Shown here: positions 1 through 5,053 of the stretch, piece after piece
How the letters are laid out: each line of letters begins with the position of its first letter
Position numbering within the stretch: the stretch's first letter is position 1
NCBI GenBank assembly: GCA_007124575.1
Contig: SLEW01000064.1
Span: forward strand, 1-6,246
Direction of reading: 5' to 3'
DNA: 6,246 nucleotides
Source of the DNA: Bacteroidales bacterium
GTDB taxonomy: Bacteria; Bacteroidota; Bacteroidia; Bacteroidales; UBA7960
Program-made: the position numbers and the translations under genes
Notes under the pieces: generated by a model
Told to the model about the DNA's origin: nothing
What the model saw: only the letters and a program-made list of their open reading frames with translations
Databases searched by the model: none

Positions 1-1728
1 AACGGCCGCACCACGGTGCACATGCATGATCTGGAGACGGGCAAAAAAGAGGTGTTAATGGAAAACATTGAAGACTTTGCCGGCAAGCGCTGGTCGCCTG
101 ATGAACGCCATCTTATCTACACTATCCGTGAAGAAGGCAGCGGTCATGATGAAAGCATGCGCCACATCCTGGGCATGCAGGATCGTCAGGCTCACTTCCG
201 GCATCGGAGCTTCCTTTACCGGCTGGATGTGGAGACAGGCGTCAGGACCCGTCTTACCCACGGCAGCCTCACCACCAGCCTGCACGACATCAGTCCGGAT
301 GGCAGAAGCTTGGTTTTCAGTCAAAGTCGCCCCGACTACCTCGAACGGCCTTATTATAAACACGACCTGTTTATCATGGACATGGAAACCTTTGAAACAG
401 ATACCCTGTTGGCCGACAAACGCTGGAGCGTGTCCACCCGGTTCTCACCCGACGGCCAATACTTGCTGGCCACCGGTGGCCCATCTGCTTTCGGCCGCAT
501 CGGCGAGAACATCCCGGAAGGCATGATCGCCAACAACTACGACACCCAGGCTTACATCTTCTCCCTGAGCGACGGCACGGTGAAACCCATCACGGTCGAT
601 TTTGACCCGACCGTGGCCTCTGCCCACTGGCATCCCGCAGATAACAACATCTATATTCTGGCCGGTGACCAGGACTACCGCCGCCTGTACCGCTACGACA
701 CCCGCCGCGAGAATTTTGACCTCATCGATACCGGACTGGACTTTATTTCCAACATACAATATGCATCAAAGGCCCGCGTGGCAGCCTATGTAGGCAATGA
801 GGTCAACGCCCCACCACGGGCATACAGTATATACCTGCGCCGTGACAGCCGCGACGTGCTCGTGGACACCAGCTCCGAAAGGTACCGTCATGTCAGCTTC
901 GGCGAGGTCGCCGACTGGACATTCGAAGCCTCCACCGGGAAGACCATCGACGGCAGGTACTACCTCCCACCCGATTTTGACCCCGAACAAAGCTATCCCG
1001 TGATTGTTTATCAATATGGAGGCACCAACCCCGTGGGGCGTACCTTTGGACACCGGTACCCCTTTAACCTGTGGGCTGGCAACGGCTACATCGTATATGT
1101 GCTGCAGCCCAGCGGCGCCACCGGTTACGGGCAGGAGTTCAGTGCGGCACATGTCAACAACTGGGGCAAGACGGTGGCCGATGAGATCATCGAAGGCACG
1201 GAGAAGTTCCTGGAAGCACACCCCTTTGCCGACCCCGACCGCGTAGGTGTGGCAGGAGCTTCCTACGGTGGCTTCATGACGATGTTGCTGCTGACACATA
1301 CTGACTTGTATGCCACAGGCATCTCGCATGCCGGCATCAGCAACATCGCCTCATACTGGGGCGAGGGCTACTGGGGCTACTCTTACAGTGCTGAAGCCAC
1401 AGCTAACAAGTTTCCGTGGAACAGCCGTGAGATATACGTGGATCAAAGCCCCCTCTACCGCGCTGATCACGTGAACACCCCGCTGCTGCTGCTCACCGGC
1501 GACAGCGACACCAACGTGCCGCCGGGCGAAAGCATCCAGATGTACACCGCCCTGAAGCTGCTCGGCAAGCCCGTGGAGCTGATCCTCGTGGAAGGTGAGG
1601 ATCACCACATCGTTACCTATAACCGCCGCCTCGTATGGCACGATGCCATCATGGCCTGGTGGGACAAACACCTGAAAGACCAGCCGGAGTGGTGGGAAGA
1701 GCAGTATCCGGACTTTTTGTCCTTTTGA
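1..1728 (+). CDS. S9 family serine peptidase (prolyl oligopeptidase/acylaminoacyl-peptidase type), 5'-truncated
   Basis: The frame is open from the first base, so the true start and any signal peptide lie left of the window; 575 residues remain of a family usually about 650-900 long. Residues below are counted from the GTG at 16, which is probably not the start. The N-terminal part shows beta-propeller blades of PD40 type: SPDERHLIY (27), SPDGRSLVF (93), SPDGQYLLA (144) and WHPADNNIYIL (205). The alpha/beta-hydrolase domain begins near 304 (FEASTGKTIDG, then YPVIVYQYGG). The nucleophile elbow GASYGG places the catalytic Ser at 416, DSDTNVP gives Asp 498, and EGEDHH gives His 530, so the triad is intact. 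The family cleaves short peptides, with the propeller restricting access to the active site; Bacteroidota members are often exported, which cannot be checked here. GASYGG resembles S9C/S9D more than the GWSYGG of DPP-IV. The next gene follows after 15 bases on the same strand. Confidence 0.93.
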   Translation, partial: NGRTTVHMHDLETGKKEVLMENIEDFAGKRWSPDERHLIYTIREEGSGHDESMRHILGMQDRQAHFRHRSFLYRLDVETGVRTRLTHGSLTTSLHDISPDGRSLVFSQSRPDYLERPYYKHDLFIMDMETFETDTLLADKRWSVSTRFSPDGQYLLATGGPSAFGRIGENIPEGMIANNYDTQAYIFSLSDGTVKPITVDFDPTVASAHWHPADNNIYILAGDQDYRRLYRYDTRRENFDLIDTGLDFISNIQYASKARVAAYVGNEVNAPPRAYSIYLRRDSRDVLVDTSSERYRHVSFGEVADWTFEASTGKTIDGRYYLPPDFDPEQSYPVIVYQYGGTNPVGRTFGHRYPFNLWAGNGYIVYVLQPSGATGYGQEFSAAHVNNWGKTVADEIIEGTEKFLEAHPFADPDRVGVAGASYGGFMTMLLLTHTDLYATGISHAGISNIASYWGEGYWGYSYSAEATANKFPWNSREIYVDQSPLYRADHVNTPLLLLTGDSDTNVPPGESIQMYTALKLLGKPVELILVEGEDHHIVTYNRRLVWHDAIMAWWDKHLKDQPEWWEEQYPDFLSF

Positions 1729-1743
1729 CTAAAATTTAAACCT

Positions 1744-2679
1744 ATGAAAGCACTGATCATTAACAGTTTCGGCGGACCGGAGGTATTGAAACAGGAAGAA
1801 CTGGCCATTCCCAGGCCGGGTCGTGGGGAGGTGCTGGTGCGCGTTCACGCGGCGGGCATCAACCCGGTGGATTACAAGATCCGCAATGGCTCGATGAAAA
1901 TAGTTTTGGGCAAAAAGTTCCCGAAGGTCCTCGGGCTTGACATTGCCGGGGTGGTCGAACAGTCGTCTAAGAAGTCGCGCTTTCAGCCCGGCGACAAGGT
2001 TTTTGCCATGCTGCCATTCAAAGGCGGCGGGTATGCCGAATTTGTCAGCGTGAAGGCGGAAAACCTTTGCTTCATTCCTGAAGGCACTACCATGAAAGAA
2101 GCAGCCGCCACACCGCTGGCTGCCCTAACCGCATTGCAGGCCTTCCGCAAAGGCGGAGAAATCGGCGAAGGGGATAAAGTCCTTGTGAACGGTGCTTCAG
2201 GTGGCGTCGGATCCTTCGCCGTGCAGATCGCCAAAGCGATGGGTGCAGAAGTAACGGCTGTGTGCAGCACCCGCAACATCGAATTCGTGGAGAGCCTGGG
2301 TGCCGACAAGGTGATCGACTATACCAACGAAAACTTCACCCGGCTTAAGACCCGCTTTCACATCGTCTTTGATGCCGTGGCCAAAAGCTCCTTCCGCCGC
2401 TGCCGGCGTATACTCAAACGCGGCGGGGATTACGTGACCACCGTGCCCAACAAAGGACTGCTGTGGCATAAAGCACTGAACTTCACCCGGAAGAAAAAAG
2501 CTAACTTCATCATGGTAAAACCTTCGGGCGACGATCTGGAGATCATCGCCGACCTGATGGCCAGGGGACTTGTCAAACCCTACGTGCAGCAGAGCTTCCT
2601 GCTCTCAGAAGGACCCGCCGCCCACGAGATGATCGAAACCGAAAAGGTGCGCGGGAAGATCGTATTTCATTTGGTATAA
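1744..2679 (+). CDS. NAD(P)-dependent quinone oxidoreductase-like MDR family protein (zinc-less)
   Basis: This 311-residue protein is complete and belongs to the medium-chain dehydrogenase/reductase superfamily. The N-terminal GroES-like domain (about 1-120) has the family signatures GINPVDYKIRNG and VLGLDIAGVVE. The Rossmann domain follows, with the nucleotide-binding loop GASGGVG at 150-156 and CSTRN after the second strand, a pattern compatible with NADPH. The structural and catalytic zinc cysteines of classical alcohol dehydrogenases are not visible, so it fits the QOR/zeta-crystallin/RTN4IP1-like branch that reduces quinones or activated carbonyls; the true substrate is unknown. The ending VRGKIVFHLV is typical of the family. 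The ATG at 1744 is chosen because the protein begins there with the canonical MKALIINSFGGPEVL; no Shine-Dalgarno is visible, as is usual in Bacteroidota. It probably shares a transcript with the upstream peptidase (15-base gap). An 8-bp repeat array starts 11 bases after the stop. Confidence 0.92.
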   Translation: MKALIINSFGGPEVLKQEELAIPRPGRGEVLVRVHAAGINPVDYKIRNGSMKIVLGKKFPKVLGLDIAGVVEQSSKKSRFQPGDKVFAMLPFKGGGYAEFVSVKAENLCFIPEGTTMKEAAATPLAALTALQAFRKGGEIGEGDKVLVNGASGGVGSFAVQIAKAMGAEVTAVCSTRNIEFVESLGADKVIDYTNENFTRLKTRFHIVFDAVAKSSFRRCRRILKRGGDYVTTVPNKGLLWHKALNFTRKKKANFIMVKPSGDDLEIIADLMARGLVKPYVQQSFLLSEGPAAHEMIETEKVRGKIVFHLV

Positions 2680-2690
2680 ATACAATTTTT

Positions 2691-2778
2691 TAATGTGCTA
2701 ATTAGACAATGTGATAATGTGCTAATTAGACAATGTGATAATGTGCTAATTAGACAATGTGCCAATGTGCTAATTAAG
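2691..2778 (+). repeat. Left octanucleotide-period array (11 units), AATGTG type
   Basis: The stretch reads as eleven consecutive 8-base units in perfect register. Units are variants of TAATGTGC: TAATGTGC, TAATTAGA, CAATGTGA or CAATGTGC. The first eight follow a three-unit (24 bp) higher-order repeat, two exact 24-mers at 2691-2714 and 2715-2738 followed by a third that differs only in its last base; the final units are CAATGTGC and TAATTAAG. Each TAATTAGA junction creates the small palindrome CTAATTAG. The array starts 11 bases after the stop codon of the upstream gene and reads in that gene's sense. There are no unique spacers, so it is not a CRISPR array. Confidence 0.93.
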
Positions 2779-2833
2779 AATACCGTGGGATTGTTTTGAA
2801 CGTTTTTGGCGTTTAAATATATTCTTTTGGGAG

Positions 2834-2942
2834 CGCGGATAAACGCTGTGTCAAACAAAACAACTTCTCAGGTCATGGCAAAAGCTACCGCGATAATCCG
2901 CGTTGCGAAGCATCCGCGTTCCTCTGCGTTCATTCATGGTTT
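2834..2942. repeat. GC-rich degenerate repeat in the core of the intergenic region
   Basis: ATCCGCGTT occurs at 2896-2904 and again at 2912-2920 (16-base offset), followed by the variant CTCTGCGTT at 2922-2930 (10-base offset). An inverted 7-base mate, CGCGGAT, lies at 2834-2840 within the words GCGGAT and AAACGC. Read on the minus strand, the block consists of AACGCAGAG/AACGCGGAT-like words. From general knowledge, such GCGGAT/AACGCAGA words recur in low-complexity intergenic repeats of several environmental bacterial phyla. Mobility or function is not evident. Confidence 0.6.
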
Positions 2943-3029
2943 GCCGCTAAAAACCCCTGCACCAGCAAAACACATCCCAGGACCTGCTTGCGCAAAACGC
3001 AAAACACATTCACCCCTCCCCACAATTTC

Positions 3030-3125
3030 TTTCATTAGCACATTGGCACATTAGCAAATTAGCACATTAGCAAATTAGCACATTATCACATTAGCACATT
3101 ATCACATTGCCGAATTAGCACATTA
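3030..3125 (-). repeat. Right octanucleotide-period array (12 units), inverted relative to the left array
   Basis: Read on the minus strand from 3125 down to 3030, this is twelve 8-base units in perfect register, variants of TAATGTGC (TAATGTGA, TAATTTGC, CAATGTGC, TAATTCGG, ending TAATGAAA). Its first 36 bases (3125-3090) match the first 36 of the left array (2691-2726) with two differences. Its inner 19 bases at 3034-3052 are an exact inverted copy of 2756-2774. It begins five bases after the ClC stop codon and reads in the sense of that gene, so each convergent gene has the same kind of array, in the same sense, directly behind its stop. Confidence 0.93.
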
Positions 3126-3130
3126 TAAAA

Positions 3131-4909
3131 CTACTCCTCTGATACTTCCAGCAGCATCTTCCTGTAGATATTAAACACGTTGGCGCGCGACACGAACCCT
3201 TTATACTGGCCATCGTCTACCACGGCCATATTCCATAGGCCTGAGCTGCGGAACTTCTCCATAACCTCCTCCATGCTGTCGGTGGATGTCACGGTTGCCC
3301 GCGGCTGGATCATGAGGCTCCGCACCTCAAGAGTGTCATACTGGCTGCGGTCGAACATAACCTCCCGAACATCGTCAAGCCTTACCAGTCCCAGGAAATG
3401 GTTTTCTTCATCCGTTACCGGAAAGATGTTACGGGTGGCCCGGGCGATAACCTTCACCAGGTCGCCCAGGGTATCATCGGGAGCCACTTTGTCGAAGCTT
3501 GTCTCCAGCACGTTTTCCACGTTAAGAAGCGTCAGCACCGCTTTATCCTTGTGATGCGTGATCAGCTGTCCCTTTTCAGCAAGCCTTTGTGTGTACAGCG
3601 AATGTGGCCGGAAATACACCACGGTCATATAGGATATGGATGACACGAGGATCAGCGGGATGAACAACTCATATCCGCCTGTGATCTCGGCGATGAGGAA
3701 GATGGCTGTCAGCGGCGCATGGATAACGCCGGCGATGAGGCCTGCCATTCCTACCAGGGAAAAGTTATGCTCAGAGATATGGGAGTCGCGCAGCAGGTTG
3801 GTGGTACGCGAGAAGACGAAGCCCGTAATGCCCCCCATGAAAAGGCTGGGGGCAAACACCCCTCCTATGCCCCCTGCGCCCGTGGTGAGGGAGGTGGCGA
3901 TGGCTTTAAAGAAAAGCACCAGTATCATAAACCCCACAAAGATAAACCCCGTGCTGTCAGCAATGTAGCCAAACAAGCTGTGCTCAAGCAGTTGCTCGGG
4001 CTGACCCGACAGCAAGTCGCGCATCACATAATACCCTTCGCCAAACAATGGAGGGAACAGGAATATCAGCAAACCGAGAATGCCCCCTCCCAAAACTACC
4101 CGTGCATACGGGTGTGGGATCTTCTTTACGCCCGACTCCACATGTCCGTTCATCCAGGTGAAATACAGCGATACCAGGCCAGTAATTACACCGAGAAGGA
4201 TGTAAAAAGGGATGTGCACGTGGTTAAAAGGGTCTGTAAGGGTGAAATGAAACTCAATGCCTTCTCCAAGAAAGATGATGGAGAAGATGGCACCCACTGC
4301 TGTGGCGATGAGCAGGGGGATGATGGCTGTCATGGTGAGGTCGAGCCTCAGCACCTCGAGTGAAAAGATCAGTCCGGCGATGGGTGCCTTAAAGATGGCG
4401 GCAATGGCTGCTGCGGCTCCGCATCCGATGAGCAGGTTTGTACGCCGGAATCCCAGCCGCGTGGCCTGTGCCACATTAGAGCCGATAGCCGCTCCGGTGC
4501 TCACGATGGGAGCCTCCATGCCCACGGAACCACCAAAGCCACTGGTAAAGACACATCCCACGATGGAAGACCAGGTGTTATGAAGCTTCATCACCCCTTT
4601 GTTGCGCGAGATGGCAAACAATATCCTGGACACCCCGTGGCTGATGTCGTCTTTGACGAAGCTACGCACATAGAACACCGTAATCAGAATGCCTATCACA
4701 GGGAAAACCAGGAAGACCCAGTTCCCTAATTGTGCAACGGGCACACTCCGCACCCAGCCCTCCAGGTAGTGCACGGAGGTTTTCAGCACCACCGCCGCGA
4801 TAGCTGCCAGTATGCCGATCACCACAGCCAGCATGATCAGCAGCTGCCGCTCGCTGATATGGCGCATCCGCCAGATGATAAAACGATCCTGCCATCCTTT
4901 GCCTTCCAT
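3131..4909 (-). CDS. ClC-family chloride channel/transporter with C-terminal CBS domain pair
   Basis: A complete 592-residue integral membrane protein that moves chloride, or related anions, across the inner membrane. Hydrophobic helices fill about residues 25-430. Family signatures are present: the DDISHGVSR segment with Ser90 in the place of the selectivity-filter serine of GSGIP, GSVGMEAPIV with the gating glutamate at 132 (GREGP equivalent), GGVFAPSLFMG around 349-359 (GxFxP), and Tyr439 in HSLYTQ in the place of the ion-binding tyrosine. In IFSLEVL the proton-pathway glutamate of CLC-ec1 (Glu203) appears to be Val186, as in animal channels. Residues about 461-588 form two CBS domains, which usually bind adenosine nucleotides and regulate gating. 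ATG 4909 is preferred over the in-frame TTG at 4918, which lies inside a likely -7 promoter element. It is divergent from argS and convergent with the MDR gene. Whether it is a channel or a Cl-/H+ exchanger cannot be settled from sequence. Confidence 0.95.
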   Translation of the reverse strand: MEGKGWQDRFIIWRMRHISERQLLIMLAVVIGILAAIAAVVLKTSVHYLEGWVRSVPVAQLGNWVFLVFPVIGILITVFYVRSFVKDDISHGVSRILFAISRNKGVMKLHNTWSSIVGCVFTSGFGGSVGMEAPIVSTGAAIGSNVAQATRLGFRRTNLLIGCGAAAAIAAIFKAPIAGLIFSLEVLRLDLTMTAIIPLLIATAVGAIFSIIFLGEGIEFHFTLTDPFNHVHIPFYILLGVITGLVSLYFTWMNGHVESGVKKIPHPYARVVLGGGILGLLIFLFPPLFGEGYYVMRDLLSGQPEQLLEHSLFGYIADSTGFIFVGFMILVLFFKAIATSLTTGAGGIGGVFAPSLFMGGITGFVFSRTTNLLRDSHISEHNFSLVGMAGLIAGVIHAPLTAIFLIAEITGGYELFIPLILVSSISYMTVVYFRPHSLYTQRLAEKGQLITHHKDKAVLTLLNVENVLETSFDKVAPDDTLGDLVKVIARATRNIFPVTDEENHFLGLVRLDDVREVMFDRSQYDTLEVRSLMIQPRATVTSTDSMEEVMEKFRSSGLWNMAVVDDGQYKGFVSRANVFNIYRKMLLEVSEE

Positions 4910-4915
4910 GGAAAG

Positions 4916-4923
4916 CAAAAATA
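4916..4923 (-). promoter_or_regulatory. Candidate -7 element of the ClC gene (TATTTTTG)
   Basis: On the minus strand the octamer TATTTTTG fits the Bacteroidota primary sigma consensus TAnnTTTG and ends six bases before the preferred ATG. A possible -33 element TTTTG lies at 4947-4951 (minus strand), 23 bases upstream, slightly longer than usual spacing. If used, the transcript would start at or next to the ATG, giving an almost leaderless mRNA. The match is by eye only, in an AT-rich background. Confidence 0.4.
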
Positions 4924-5024
4924 CATTTTAAAATTTTGTTAAAAAACAAAATCTTCCACATTATTAAAAACCCTAACTATCCACCATGCTTCAACCAAAC
5001 AACATACTTCAAACATAAAATCCT

Positions 5025-5032
5025 TACCTTTG
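5025..5032 (+). promoter_or_regulatory. Candidate -7 element of argS (TACCTTTG)
   Basis: TACCTTTG is an exact match to the Bacteroidota -7 consensus TAnnTTTG and lies 21 bases before the argS ATG, which predicts a short leader of roughly 15 bases. No convincing TTTG -33 box is seen at the expected distance upstream, so the call rests on the -7 element and its position. Confidence 0.5.
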
Positions 5033-5053
5033 CGCATATAATTCATCATCACC

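Larger units (their letters stand above)
2680..3130. other. Convergent intergenic region filled with repeats, no gene
   Basis: About 450 bases separate the stop of the MDR gene from the stop of the ClC gene. No credible coding sequence exists: open frames on either strand are composed of repeat units and have no recognisable domain. The region is organised as an 8-bp-period array next to each gene in inverted orientation, with a 250-base core between them that holds a second GC-rich repeat. I see no clear stem plus T-run intrinsic terminator. The paired arrays themselves could take part in ending or insulating the converging transcripts, but this is inference. Confidence 0.8.
4910..5053. promoter_or_regulatory. 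Divergent AT-rich promoter region between ClC gene and argS
   Basis: This 144-base gap separates two divergent starts and must hold both promoters. It is much richer in A+T than the flanking genes, with runs such as AAAATTTTGTTAAAAAAC. No open frame with a recognisable product, no riboswitch-like fold and no T-box element upstream of argS was seen. The argS leader is too short (a few tens of bases) for a classical T-box. Confidence 0.6.

Noticed and set aside
766..1329. 187-codon minus-strand frame within the S9 peptidase
   Set aside because: It lies fully opposite the catalytic domain of a well-supported peptidase, and its translation has no family signature.
2667..2858. 63-codon minus-strand frame with repeated LISTLSHC-like peptide
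   Set aside because: The peptide is the translation of the 8-bp array; three units make 24 bases, so a frame stays open by periodicity alone. It overlaps the end of the MDR gene.
2989..3006. Small hairpin TTGCG-CAAAA-CGCAA as a terminator
   Set aside because: The stem is only five base pairs with no following T-run on either strand, so it does not support an intrinsic terminator.
2806..3054. 82-codon plus-strand frame in the intergenic region
   Set aside because: It uses a TTG start, runs through the GC-rich repeat and into the right array, and resembles no protein family I know.
2691..3125. CRISPR array
   Set aside because: Repeats are 8 bp, contiguous and without unique spacers, and no cas genes are visible.
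3719..4363. 214-codon plus-strand frame opposite the ClC gene
   Set aside because: It is antisense to a gene with strong family motifs, and its composition is that of a shadow frame with no recognisable domain.
4916..4918. TTG as start of the ClC gene, three codons upstream of the ATG
   Set aside because: ATG at 4909 is stronger and the TTG overlaps a promoter-like octamer; no conserved residues lie between them.
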